Part shown: positions 17,729 through 25,954 of the stretch, one piece after another | Layout of the letters: every line of letters begins with the position of its first letter | Numbering within the stretch: the first letter of the stretch is position 1 | Source: Planctomycetota bacterium | Lineage (GTDB): Bacteria > Planctomycetota > Phycisphaerae > Sedimentisphaerales > Anaerobacaceae | Reading direction: 5' to 3' | NCBI GenBank assembly: GCA_013349615.1 | Contig: DUZJ01000008.1 | Span: forward strand, 1-64,000 | DNA length: 64,000 nucleotides | Made by a program: the position numbers and the translations under genes | Notes under the pieces: generated by a model | Seen by the model: the letters and a program-made list of their open reading frames with translations, nothing else | Databases searched by the model: none | Told to the model about the DNA's origin: nothing

Positions 17729-18556
17729 TCATTCTTTCAATCGAAGGAGCTCCACTTTTCGGAATTCAACGGGATGGCTCTCGGACTGAAGGGATATATA
17801 GCCTTCGCTCAGCATCTTGTCGCCGTTCTTTATCAGCTTCCTGGCGTCGGCGTCCTTCTCGTCAAGCTGCGGCTTCTCGTACTCCAGCACCACTTGGCCG
17901 TTAACGATATGCTTGATGATGGAGTTGCCGTGCACCTCAACTTCCATTGTCACCCACTGGTCACCGTGATAAGTTTTTGAAGCCGATGGGATACAGTGCT
18001 GGGTAACGAGTTTGCCGTCCATCACGATATTCGTGCCCGGCGTGCAAACATTGCCCGTTGGACGCTTGTCCCTGCCGTTGCCGCCGAGAAGCTGCACCTC
18101 TATGGAAACCGGAAAACTCTGGTCCTTTCTCATGCTTTCGGGCCGCTGACAGTGCATCATTATCCCGCTGTTTCGAAAGGCCCATCCCGGACCTCCCGGA
18201 CTCTGCTCTCCAACGAACCGGTACTCCAAGCGGAGTTTGTAGTGTGAGAACTTGTCCTTGTAGAAAAGGTGCCCGAATTTCCCGTCGAACTTCTCGTACT
18301 CATCGTAACAGACCTTCAGGATTCCATCCTCCACCCGGAACGTGTTTCCATAATTGTCATTCAGCTTGTGGCCGGCTATCTTGACCTTCCAGCCTTCGAG
18401 GTTCTTACCGTTGAAGAGTTTAATCCACCGGCCCTTTTTCAATTTGTCCTGCTGCACTGCACAGCCACAAGGCGTGCTCGTAAGAGCCACACACAGGACA
18501 CACACGACGCTCACAACCAAGGCCGCGTGCCTGTTGAGAAATTGTCTCTTAGTCAT
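17729..18556 (-). CDS. Exported DUF1080 (3-keto-disaccharide hydrolase-type) protein
   Basis: The 275-residue protein has a signal peptide with two late cysteines (PCGC) that do not make a good lipobox. The mature part has the DUF1080 concanavalin-like fold signature: WIKLFNGKNLEGWKV near the start, NSGIMMHCQ in the middle and the closing EFRKVELL. DUF1080 proteins are abundant in planctomycetes and are linked to extracellular sugar processing, including 3-keto-glycoside hydrolysis. I chose ATG at 18556 because GGAG lies eight bases upstream; an earlier ATG 21 codons upstream would spoil the signal peptide. It is inverted relative to the surrounding fab genes and lies between direct repeats, suggesting insertion into the operon. 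Confidence 0.82.
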   Translation of the reverse strand: MTKRQFLNRHAALVVSVVCVLCVALTSTPCGCAVQQDKLKKGRWIKLFNGKNLEGWKVKIAGHKLNDNYGNTFRVEDGILKVCYDEYEKFDGKFGHLFYKDKFSHYKLRLEYRFVGEQSPGGPGWAFRNSGIMMHCQRPESMRKDQSFPVSIEVQLLGGNGRDKRPTGNVCTPGTNIVMDGKLVTQHCIPSASKTYHGDQWVTMEVEVHGNSIIKHIVNGQVVLEYEKPQLDEKDADARKLIKNGDKMLSEGYISLQSESHPVEFRKVELLRLKE

Positions 18557-18710
18557 TTTCAATTGCTCCTTATTAGTGTATTTGCTGTTTATGTTGAATA
18601 TAGAATAATCGTCCAGCACGAATAGTGCAACCCAAAACTGACCAACGAACTATAATCACATCCGTCATTATTTGTTTACCACTGCCTATAACGGCGACCC
18701 AATGTGATAA

Positions 18711-18826
18711 GTCATTGCCAGGCCTGCCTTTTAGGCCTCCCCAGTCCGTAAGGACTCCCAAGGAGGACACCTGACGGCGGAAGCAACCTCGTTGCCAAAT
18801 TTGAAATCTGAAACGTAAAATTGTCT
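18711..18826. repeat. Direct repeat, copy 2 (flanks DUF1080 gene)
   Basis: This segment aligns with 17602-17694 in the same orientation, with an extra CCGTAAGGACTCCCAAGGAGG-like insertion (about 24 bases). A piece of that insertion also recurs near 35787. It may mark the boundary of DNA inserted between fabG and acpP. Confidence 0.75.
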
Positions 18827-19095
18827 CCACACAAAATCCAACCACAAATTCTCTGTTTTTGATGTTTTTAATATATTTACGTTTTTTGCGTCTTTTCGTG
18901 ACCAATTAAAATCTGCATCTGACATTTCCTTGTGCCTTAGTGTATTAGTGGAATAAACCCTGTTATCCCGCCTACATAGCCTCTCTGCCCTCTGTGGCCG
19001 GAACAAAATCCAAAACCAAGGCCCTAAAAAACTCAAAACCAAGCCCAAAAACCTAAAAACTAATGGTTCTGTCCCAAAAAAATAAAAAAAAATTG

Positions 19096-19124
19096 TTGAC
19101 GAACGCTCTTACAGGTATTATTAC
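19096..19124 (+). promoter_or_regulatory. Candidate sigma70-type promoter for acpP-fabF
   Basis: TTGACG (19096-19101) and TATTAC (19119-19124) are 17 bases apart, about 100 bases before acpP. Having its own promoter fits the separation of acpP-fabF from the upstream fab genes. Confidence 0.55.
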
Positions 19125-19227
19125 GTGCCAAAATAGTAAATAATGTCGATAGTCGGCATTTGTTCCTGATAGAAACTGATTGTGAGGTTATGAAATAAAT
19201 TCCTTTTTGAACAGGGAGGAAAAACAA

Positions 19228-19500
19228 GTGAGTGCTGATGAGGTAGATGTGCAGGCAATTGAAAGCAAAGTGATTGACATAATAAGTGAGCAGATGGGCG
19301 CAGACAAGTCTGAAATAACACGGGAAACCTCATTTATTAACGATTTGAATGCCGACTCGCTGGATACTGTTGAGTTGGTGATGGAGTTTGAGGACGAGTT
19401 TGATATGAGTATCCCGGACGAAGAAGCAGAGAAAATCCAGACGGTCGGTGCCGCAATTGATTACATCATCAATGCCACACGTTCCAAGGACCAGCAGTAG
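19228..19500 (+). CDS. acpP: Acyl carrier protein
   Basis: The 90-residue acidic protein carries growing acyl chains on phosphopantetheine attached to S44 in the [10 protein letters not shown] motif. Helix pattern and charge are typical of ACP. The start is GTG at 19228, with GGGAGGA seven bases upstream; a TTG 21 bases earlier would include the ribosome-binding site in the coding region. fabF follows after 14 bases, the usual acpP-fabF pair. Confidence 0.95.
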   Translation: MSADEVDVQAIESKVIDIISEQMGADKSEITRETSFINDLNADSLDTVELVMEFEDEFDMSIPDEEAEKIQTVGAAIDYIINATRSKDQQ

Positions 19501-19514
19501 CGAATAAATTCAAT

Positions 19515-20759
19515 ATGAGCAGACGGCGAGTTGTTATTACAGGTCTGGGGTGTGTCACCGCCCTGGCTGAATCTGCCGATACCCTTTTCACTGCGCTGTG
19601 CGAGGGAAAAAGCGGTGTCTCTTCCATAGAATCCTTTGACACCAGCGCATATCCGGTGAGGATCGGCGGAGAGATAAAGAATTTCGACATAACAAAATAC
19701 GTTGAACAGCGGGAAAGCAAACGGATGGACCGCTTCTCGCAGCTCGCAACGGCTGCGGCCAGCCAGGCTGTCGATGACTCCGCCCTTGATTTTTCCAAAG
19801 AGGACGTCTTTCGGGTCGGCGTCATCGTTGGAACAGGAATAGGCGGTATCAAGGAGATTGAAGACCAGCACCTAAGGCTGCTGAGTAAAGGCGTAAGGAA
19901 GCTGTCCCCTTTCACCGTCCCAAGGCTTATGGCTAACGCCGCAAGCGGAAATATTGCAATTCGTTACGGACTCCGGGGCCCAAATTTCTCTGTCGTAAGT
20001 GCCTGCGCTTCCGGCAGTCACGCCATCGGAGAAGCTTTTTGCAGCATCCTCGCCGACAGAAGTGACATTGTGATAACAGGCGGTTCCGAAGCTGCTCTTA
20101 CACGGATAGGCTTGGCCTCGTTCTGCGCCGCAAGGTCGCTCAGCACTCGAAACGATAATCCACGCGCGGCTTCAAGACCGTTTGATAAGGACAGAGACGG
20201 TTTTGTCCTTTCCGAGGGCGCCGGCGTCCTCATCCTCGAAGAAATCGGCCACGCCCAAAAACGCGGCGCACATATATATGCCGAGCTTCTCGGCTACAGT
20301 GCCACCGATGACGGTCATCACATTACAGCCCCCATGCCGAGCGGTGAAGGCGCAGCAATGGCAATGAAGCTCGCACTAACCGATGCCGGCCTCGAACCTC
20401 AAAATGTCGACTATATCAATGCTCACGGAACAGGAACCGAGCTAAATGACATCACCGAGAGTGCCGCCATCAAAACTGTTTTTGCCGACCATGCTTATAA
20501 CTTGCCTATCAGCTCCACCAAAGGCAGCCTCGGCCATTTACTCGGCGCCAGCGGAGCAGTTGAGCTTATAGTATGTGTAAAAGCAATCAACGAATCCACC
20601 ATCCCACCCACCACAAACTTAGATAACCAGGACGAACGCTGCGACCTGAAGATGGATTTTGTGCCGTTAAAAGCCCGTCAGGCGAATATCAATATCACGA
20701 TGAGCAACTCTTTCGGCTTCGGCGGCCACAACGCCTGCCTCATCGTCGGAAAGGTGTAG
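19515..20759 (+). CDS. fabF: 3-oxoacyl-ACP synthase II (KAS II)
   Basis: The 414-residue elongating condensing enzyme shows the Cys-His-His triad: C164 in VSACASG, the His of NAHGTGTELND and the His of GSLGHLLGASG. It extends acyl-ACP with malonyl-ACP in the cytoplasm. Length and motifs are standard. It is translated with acpP from a shared promoter region and closes the fatty-acid cluster. Confidence 0.95.
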   Translation: MSRRRVVITGLGCVTALAESADTLFTALCEGKSGVSSIESFDTSAYPVRIGGEIKNFDITKYVEQRESKRMDRFSQLATAAASQAVDDSALDFSKEDVFRVGVIVGTGIGGIKEIEDQHLRLLSKGVRKLSPFTVPRLMANAASGNIAIRYGLRGPNFSVVSACASGSHAIGEAFCSILADRSDIVITGGSEAALTRIGLASFCAARSLSTRNDNPRAASRPFDKDRDGFVLSEGAGVLILEEIGHAQKRGAHIYAELLGYSATDDGHHITAPMPSGEGAAMAMKLALTDAGLEPQNVDYINAHGTGTELNDITESAAIKTVFADHAYNLPISSTKGSLGHLLGASGAVELIVCVKAINESTIPPTTNLDNQDERCDLKMDFVPLKARQANINITMSNSFGFGGHNACLIVGKV

Positions 20760-21004
20760 CACATCCGGCATCTTGTTTAGAGACTCTAACAAAATCAAAT
20801 ATGCCTGTTAACAGCGTTTCTGCCAATATTCCATACTGACCATACTGATTCAATTTCTTATCCGATATTAAAACCTGCTGCTGAAAAACCGCTAAACGCG
20901 TAATATGCCGGCTCAGTTTTTTTCTTTGACGCAGACGAAGGTTTCGCATATTGTTCGTCTGATGGGAGAATTATACAATGATAGAACGCTAAGAGCTTGA
21001 AGAA

Positions 21005-22051
21005 ATGAACATAATCTGGGCTTGTTTATTATTGGCTGGGGGGCTTTTAGTTCTGTGGAAGTCCGCCGACCTGCTGGTCGCAGGAGCCATTGTACTGGCG
21101 CAGCACTTAGGCGTCAGCCCGCTTGTCGTCGGGCTAACGATCGTGGCTATGGGTACTTCGGCGCCTGAGGTAGCGGCCAGCATTGCAGCCGCTGCGCGAG
21201 GCGCCGGGGACATAGCTGTCGGCAATGTTTTCGGCTCCAACATCGCCAATCTTGCCCTCGTCGGCGGCCTGGCTGCGCTCATTCGGCCAATAAGTATACA
21301 AAGGCAAACCATGCGCCGCGAGATACCCGTGATGCTGCTCGTAGCGCTCCTCTTGTGGCCTATCCTCCACAATAAACATCTATGGCGAGGTGAAGGTATC
21401 GCACTGCTGGCCGTCTTTACAAGTCTGATTCTGCTCACCGTGCATCTGGCACGCAGAGAAGCAGCCGAAAATAAAACAAACACAGAGGACGCAGAGAAAA
21501 ATGAAAAAATGGATTCCCGCCTCCGCGGCAATGACATAAAAAACGAAAATGACATAAACGACAACACGAGTGCGAAAGAGCACGAGAGACGCGTCCTGAA
21601 GGGCTGTGTGCTGTTTATTGTCATAGGCCTGGCCGGATTGGCATTAGGAGCCGAGATGACCGTCCGTGGGGCCGTGGTAATCGGTAGAAGAATCGGTTTA
21701 AGCGAAGCGGTCATCGGCCTCACTTTCGTTGCTATCGGGACCTCTCTGCCGGAGCTTGCAACCTGTGTCGTGGCGTCCATAAAGGCACAGCACGATATCT
21801 CCATCGGCAACCTTGTCGGCTCAAACATCTTCAATACGCTGCTGGTTACCGGCACAGCGGGGACCATTTCCTCATTTGAGATCACAAGCCGCCTCGCAGC
21901 GGGAAGCGACTACTGGATTATGATTGCCGTCAGTGCCGCCTTCGCTGTGCTTGCGGTGCTCGGAAAGCGCGTTATCAGCCGACTTGCCGGCTCCATCCTG
22001 CTCTGCACATACATCGCATATATGATTTATCTATTTTTCTTCAGCGGATAG
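21005..22051 (+). CDS. CaCA-family sodium/calcium exchanger with repeat-derived loop
   Basis: The 348-residue inner-membrane protein has the two alpha-repeats of the calcium/cation antiporter family: GTSAPEVAAS followed by GNVFGSNIANL, and GTSLPELATC followed by GNLVGSNIFNT. About ten hydrophobic helices are apparent. It should exchange Ca2+ for Na+ or H+. The central cytoplasmic loop, about residues 157-195, is highly polar and is made of sequence matching dispersed intergenic repeats: ACACAGAGGACGCAGAG-type DNA and a GGAATGACA-type palindrome read as DSRLRGND. A decayed copy of the gene's 3' end lies at 23961-24054. GAAGAA precedes the ATG. Confidence 0.88.
   Translation: MNIIWACLLLAGGLLVLWKSADLLVAGAIVLAQHLGVSPLVVGLTIVAMGTSAPEVAASIAAAARGAGDIAVGNVFGSNIANLALVGGLAALIRPISIQRQTMRREIPVMLLVALLLWPILHNKHLWRGEGIALLAVFTSLILLTVHLARREAAENKTNTEDAEKNEKMDSRLRGNDIKNENDINDNTSAKEHERRVLKGCVLFIVIGLAGLALGAEMTVRGAVVIGRRIGLSEAVIGLTFVAIGTSLPELATCVVASIKAQHDISIGNLVGSNIFNTLLVTGTAGTISSFEITSRLAAGSDYWIMIAVSAAFAVLAVLGKRVISRLAGSILLCTYIAYMIYLFFFSG
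21510..21536. repeat. GGAATGACA-type palindromic repeat inside the exchanger gene
   Basis: ATTCCCGCCTCCGCGGCAATGACA reads in frame as part of the polar central loop. The palindrome is slightly degenerate compared with the copy at 52412-52436. It is preceded by CACAGAGGACGCAGAG, another dispersed repeat phrase. Confidence 0.75.
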
Positions 22052-22134
22052 CTTCTCTTTTTCAGCCGCCCGTTTATCTTTATGACTTTCACAACAGCCA
22101 AGTCCCTGTACATAACCTGTTGTTGTCCACAGCC

Positions 22135-22929
22135 TCACAGCTCTTTTACGAAGATGTTCTTAAACTGGAGTAGGCTTGGTGGTCCGGCCCATTTACCGTT
22201 CCGTTTGCCGCCATGGTGCTGGAGAGCTATCGGGCCGGTCGCGGCGATGCCGGGCAGTTGAGCGTTCTTGATGACCGTCTTGCCGTTCAGGACAACCGTT
22301 ACCCGGTCGCCCCGCATCGTTATCTCGAAGCGGTTCCACTGTCCGACGGGCTTGTCGGCCTGAGTTCGAGGCGTAACGCCGACACGGATATGCGGCGGCT
22401 GCCTCGCGTCAGTCCTGTAGCCGTAAAACTCGCCGGAGCCAATCGGCCAGCACCAGATGTTCACCTGGTTCTTGCCGGCACCACGCAGGAAAACCCCCGA
22501 ATCCGAATCCGGAAACTCCATCCGTATTTCCTTACCCTTGATGTCCCGCGCGTGTGTGCCGTCGGGAAGGATATAGGGGACCCGGGGATTCACAAAAGGT
22601 GTTTCCTTTATCCTCCAGTCGATTCTCAGTACGAAATCGCCGAACGCCCCTGCCGACCACAGGTTCTTATCACCCTTCGCCTCGCTTTGGGCATCGTAGT
22701 CTATCACGCCGTCAATGATTTTCCAGTGTCCGCCGTCGCCTTTGGGCACCTTCCAGCCTGTTAAGTCCCGGCCGTTAAACAGCGACTTGAACCCCGGAGG
22801 CGCTACGTTGTCCACCTCTTTGGCCGGCCTGATAGCAACACGCGGCCGCCCCGCAGCGTTCATTGAAGGGGCCATCTGGAGAACCATTAACAAAATAATC
22901 ATCCATCCCACAAAACTTCTCGAATTCAT
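22135..22929 (-). CDS. Exported DUF1080 protein (second copy)
   Basis: The 264-residue protein begins with a signal peptide and has the DUF1080 signature: FKSLFNGRDLTGWKVP near the start, DSGVFLRG in the middle, then HHGGKRNGKW and FKNIFVKEL at the end. It is only distantly similar to the copy at 17.7 kb, so it is not a recent duplicate. Likely role is periplasmic or extracellular carbohydrate processing. GGAGG lies five bases before the ATG, fixing the start. It converges on the exchanger gene. Confidence 0.85.
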   Translation of the reverse strand: MNSRSFVGWMIILLMVLQMAPSMNAAGRPRVAIRPAKEVDNVAPPGFKSLFNGRDLTGWKVPKGDGGHWKIIDGVIDYDAQSEAKGDKNLWSAGAFGDFVLRIDWRIKETPFVNPRVPYILPDGTHARDIKGKEIRMEFPDSDSGVFLRGAGKNQVNIWCWPIGSGEFYGYRTDARQPPHIRVGVTPRTQADKPVGQWNRFEITMRGDRVTVVLNGKTVIKNAQLPGIAATGPIALQHHGGKRNGKWAGPPSLLQFKNIFVKEL

Positions 22930-23263
22930 TTTTGCCTCCTAAAATCTTTTACCTAACATTCTGAGACGTTCTGTTGTCGAACCAAACAACAACATTGTGA
23001 TTTCCTATATATACCTGTTTAAGTAAGCATCATTTCCAACAGAATATCAGCTTTGTTGTGAAAACTCAAGCTTTTTGGTAGCGGAAGCGTTCAGCTTATA
23101 GCGTGCAGCGCGTCGCGGTTCTCTAATCGTTAACAAGGGACGGAAACGAAGCACGAACAACGAGTCGCGAGCGACGAAAAACCGGCAATGATAAAACCTT
23201 TGGGCTGCCGGCAAACGTGGTGGCAAATGCTGACTTGGCATCAAGGGATTGGATGGCGCAGGG
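22930..23263. other. Intergenic region with first copy of an approximately 90-bp direct repeat
   Basis: No gene is supported. The segment 23000-23088 is repeated at about 23878-23968, including CATTTCCAA-AGAATATC and TCAAGCTTTTTGG. Beyond it is mixed sequence with TCGCGAGCGACGAA-like phrases. Confidence 0.6.
23000..23088. repeat. Direct repeat flanking the LSFEP lipoprotein gene, copy 1
   Basis: Similar in order and orientation to 23878-23968: both contain a GATTT-CCTA/CCATA start, AAGCATCATTTCC or AAGCCTCATTTCC, GAATATC and TCAAGCTTTTTGG. The two copies bracket the lipoprotein gene. Confidence 0.6.
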
Positions 23264-23683
23264 CTAACGCCGGCTTATCGCTTCAAGAATTTCACTCTTG
23301 GTGGGTTCGAAGGACAGCCTGTCCAACTGCGTAAGAATCGCCTGCCGGCCCGCAGGACTGAAGCACGGATTTGAGATAAGCGCCATCAGCACGTCACGCT
23401 TAGAAGGCTCAAACGACAGGTTGTCAAAGACGGCGTTTACCAGATGCTCCTGTGCCGCATCGGACAGCCCGGGTCGCCTTGCAATTCTCTCGTAGGCATC
23501 CTTCCTGCTCGGCTCGAAAGAAAGTTTTCCCGCCGCATTTATCTCTTCGATAGTCCCGTCATCGGGAACACAAATCACGCCGGGCATCCGTGGGTGCCTT
23601 TTCTGCTCATGGACAATCACCGTACAACCGGTCAGCCAAAACACTGCCGGAACCATCATTGAGTATAAAAGTACCCGTCTCAT
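23264..23683 (-). CDS. Small lipoprotein with three LSFEP repeats
   Basis: The 139-residue protein has a lipoprotein signal (LTGC at about residues 17-20 from the chosen start) and then three related repeat units of about 32-35 residues, each beginning LSFEP(S/T)(R/K) and followed by a helix with DAYERIA, DVLMALI or EILEAIS. The spacers contain GLSDAAQEHLV and CFSPAGRQAIL, suggesting a small helical-repeat fold. ATG at 23683 has GGAG nine bases upstream and is preferred over a TTG five codons earlier. No known family was recognised. It lies between direct repeats. Confidence 0.75.
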   Translation of the reverse strand: MRRVLLYSMMVPAVFWLTGCTVIVHEQKRHPRMPGVICVPDDGTIEEINAAGKLSFEPSRKDAYERIARRPGLSDAAQEHLVNAVFDNLSFEPSKRDVLMALISNPCFSPAGRQAILTQLDRLSFEPTKSEILEAISRR

Positions 23684-24191
23684 TTCATTGTTCTCCAAAA
23701 CAGACTCAATACCCGTTCATAAAGGACGTTGCCGTCACCCCTAAAAGGCACAAAGATGACAGCAGGTAACGGCGGCACCGGCAAAAAAGCCCCCGCTCGC
23801 TCACCGGCGCCGACACGCTTAGCCGGCGCATCCGTGCTTTCCCTCGCCGGCAATGATAGAGCAAGTTAGCTTCATCCGGGATTTACCATAAATGCCCGCT
23901 CATCTAAGCCTCATTTCCAAAAGAATATCGAATTTGTCTTGAAAAATCAAGCTTTTTGGCTGCGGTGCTCGGCAGGTGCGTTATCAGCCGACTTGCCGGC
24001 TCAATCCTGCTCTGCACCTATATTGAATATATGATTTATCTACTTTTCTTCAGCTTGCAGCAAAAACTCCAACCGGTCAACGAGAATTATTTTTACCTAA
24101 AAATGAACCATCCGGGCCGATTTTAAGACTAATAGTGTAAAGGAAAGTAATTAGAAAGGAAGGCAATCGAATAACCAAAACAGATAAAACG
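23684..24191. other. Repeat region with decayed copy of exchanger 3' end
   Basis: The segment contains a GC-rich low-complexity stretch (about 23780-23870), the second direct-repeat copy (23878-23968), and the exchanger-like remnant at 23961-24054. No intact gene is supported. Confidence 0.65.
23961..24054 (+). pseudogene. Remnant of CaCA exchanger C-terminus
   Basis: These 94 bases match 21952-22046 of the exchanger gene with about nine differences by hand alignment, ending at the same TTTTCTTCAGC. The frame still reads ISRLAGSILLCTY, then EYMIYLLFFS, but the normal stop is replaced and nothing of the rest of the gene is present. The left edge abuts, and slightly overlaps, a direct-repeat unit, so the fragment may have been carried with that repeat. 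Confidence 0.8.
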
Positions 24192-24398
24192 ATGAAAAAT
24201 AACTGCTATCTAAAGCCGGCCTGGACACATAACGGTTCTATAAGAACTGACCTGCCGTTAACGGTAATCGGCAAAACAGAAAAGAAAAAAATTATTGAAA
24301 TGTTAAGGCCAGGCCAGCTCTGTTGTGTCGGCAAAGTCTACCTGAAAACCAACAACTGCTTAATAAGAATAAAACAGCAGGTTTTATTTCACAAATAA
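24192..24398 (+). CDS. Possible small protein, unknown
   Basis: A 68-codon open frame starting MKNNCYLKPAW and rich in Lys, Cys and Ile. There is no ribosome-binding site close to the ATG; AGGAAGG lies about 35 bases upstream. It lies 24 bases before the next small gene and could share a transcript with it. No family or motif recognised. It may be spurious. Confidence 0.3.
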   Translation: MKNNCYLKPAWTHNGSIRTDLPLTVIGKTEKKKIIEMLRPGQLCCVGKVYLKTNNCLIRIKQQVLFHK

Positions 24399-24422
24399 TC
24401 ATTATGTTAAGGAGATTATGAA

Positions 24423-24626
24423 ATGTGGATTTTAGAAGACATGACAAGGAGAGTGAAAAAGTTTGATATTTTCGACGTAAAACCGGCCCAGGTCGTTGCA
24501 ATGTTTTTTGCCCTTATCATAGCCAAACTGATACCCGACATAATGGATGTAAGCATCTGGTGGTTCGTGGCGGTACTGGTAATATGCGCAATAAAGCCGT
24601 TTTACGTGTTCTGGTTTAAGCAATAA
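24423..24626 (+). CDS. Small two-helix membrane protein
   Basis: The 67-residue protein has a short cytoplasmic start (MTRRVKKFDIFDVKPAQ) and two hydrophobic segments at about 25-40 and 45-62. AAGGAG lies eight bases before the ATG. Small KFDIxD-starting membrane proteins of this type are familiar in several phyla, but I cannot assign a function. It heads a short run of plus-strand membrane-protein genes. Confidence 0.65.
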   Translation: MWILEDMTRRVKKFDIFDVKPAQVVAMFFALIIAKLIPDIMDVSIWWFVAVLVICAIKPFYVFWFKQ

Positions 24627-24749
24627 CATTTTTTCTTCCGGCTTGATTTTCATTTTGAGAGCGTATAAACTGTTAACAACTCGAGCTGGCGTTACCGGGG
24701 GGCCGGGGACGAGCAACGGGCGGCCGGATTTTAACTGAGGGCACTATAA

Positions 24750-25073
24750 GTGAAAAATAAGGTGATTTTTCTGTTTGTGTTCGTACCTTGGCATTTCCTT
24801 TTGACGGTGATTTTGCTTCAGTACTATTGGTTCAATTATAATCCGAATGTCCATACCGGCCTGGGGGCGAAGTTTGCCCATGGTCTTGCCTTTGTGCTGG
24901 CCGTGCCGGTTCTTACGCCTTTTATTGTAACAGACCTGGGCGAGTATTGGCCGTTGGCGATTCAAATCTTTACTTTTCTTTTTAACAGTCTTGTATGGTC
25001 TGTTGTCGTGTTGGCAGTAATTGCCGGCATCAAGCACATTCGCGGAAAAAAAGGTAAGTCGCAAACACCTTAG
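24750..25073 (+). CDS. Membrane protein with three or four helices, unknown function
   Basis: The 107-residue protein starts at GTG with GAGGG about nine bases upstream. Hydrophobic segments are at about residues 5-28, 42-63 and 70-95, and the C-terminus is basic (HIRGKKGK). No family recognised. It is in the same orientation as the small membrane gene before and the TRIC gene after. Confidence 0.6.
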   Translation: MKNKVIFLFVFVPWHFLLTVILLQYYWFNYNPNVHTGLGAKFAHGLAFVLAVPVLTPFIVTDLGEYWPLAIQIFTFLFNSLVWSVVVLAVIAGIKHIRGKKGKSQTP

Positions 25074-25309
25074 CCCGGTCAATCTAATGTCTGAAGCGGA
25101 GCAATCGTAATTGCCAGTTGTTGATTAGTTATTTGGTGAGTCTGTCAAATGGACGCCGTATCTTCGATGGCGAGGGGTGAAGTTGGGGAAACGGCGAGAT
25201 TGGCATTATTCTATTGACGAGCGTTTTGATTTTGTGGATAGTATATATGTTGCGATAGGCGGTTTCGCCGGGCCGTGATGCGCGGCCGTTGGATTAACAA
25301 AACCACAAA

Positions 25310-25954
25310 ATGCAAACTCTGCTTCATATTTTAGACCTCTTTGGCGTTGCCGTTTTCGCAATTAGCGGGGCATTGGCCGCAGGCAAAAGGCGAATGGACC
25401 TGTTCGGTGTTGTTGTATTAGCATCTGTTACTGCTCTGGGAGGCGGCACGCTCCGGGACATGATTCTGGATGTCGGCCCCGTATTTTGGGTAACAGACCC
25501 AATCTACCTCATTGTGGTTGTGGCAGCAGCGGTCGCAACGTTTTTCACGGTTCGACTGTTTAGCCTGCCGCCGATGTTGCTTGCTGTTGCGGATGCTGTC
25601 GGATTGGCGGTGTTCACGGTTCTCGGAACTGAAAAAGCATTGTCTGTAGATATGCCCGGCAGCATTGCCGTTGTTATGGGAGTTGTTACTGGCGTCGTGG
25701 GTGGTATGATTCGGGACGTGTTATCCGGAGAAATTCCTCTGATTCTGCGCAGAGAGATTTACGCCACGGCTTCGCTGTGTGGTGCACTCGTACTAACACT
25801 CGCTATCACCCGAATACAGGTCCGGGAACTGGCTGTTTTCGCATCACTCGTCGTAACGCTCGGCTTACGTCTGTCTGCAATCAAATGGAAGATATCGCTG
25901 CCGCTTATGGCTCGGCATAACAATTTACCGAACAATAAAGGAAATGAAACATAA
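25310..25954 (+). CDS. TRIC/UPF0126 family cation channel
   Basis: The 214-residue inner-membrane protein has the duplicated three-helix layout of the bacterial TRIC (UPF0126) family, with conserved glycine-rich motifs: FAISGALAAG, GGGTLRDM in the first half and GGMIRDVLSGE in the second. Family members are trimeric monovalent-cation channels; in some bacteria the same fold has been linked to glycine transport. A TTGACG plus GATAGT pair lies about 70-95 bases upstream. Confidence 0.88.
   Translation: MQTLLHILDLFGVAVFAISGALAAGKRRMDLFGVVVLASVTALGGGTLRDMILDVGPVFWVTDPIYLIVVVAAAVATFFTVRLFSLPPMLLAVADAVGLAVFTVLGTEKALSVDMPGSIAVVMGVVTGVVGGMIRDVLSGEIPLILRREIYATASLCGALVLTLAITRIQVRELAVFASLVVTLGLRLSAIKWKISLPLMARHNNLPNNKGNET

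Larger units (their letters stand above)
18557..19227. other. Intergenic region between inverted DUF1080 gene and acpP
   Basis: No gene is supported. It holds the second direct-repeat copy (18711-18826), segments resembling CTCTGTGG-type repeats around 18980, a run of AAAACC-rich sequence at 19010-19060, and the acpP promoter at 19096-19124. Confidence 0.6.

Noticed and set aside
20989-21885. Minus-strand frame of 298 codons
   Set aside because: Antisense to the exchanger; Ser/Ala-rich shadow of membrane helices.
25129-25278. 50-codon open stretch before the TRIC gene, reading WTPYLRWRGVKLGKRRDWHY
   Set aside because: It looks protein-like but has no start codon after the upstream stop and no ribosome-binding site; it may be a remnant, but the evidence is too thin to list as a gene.
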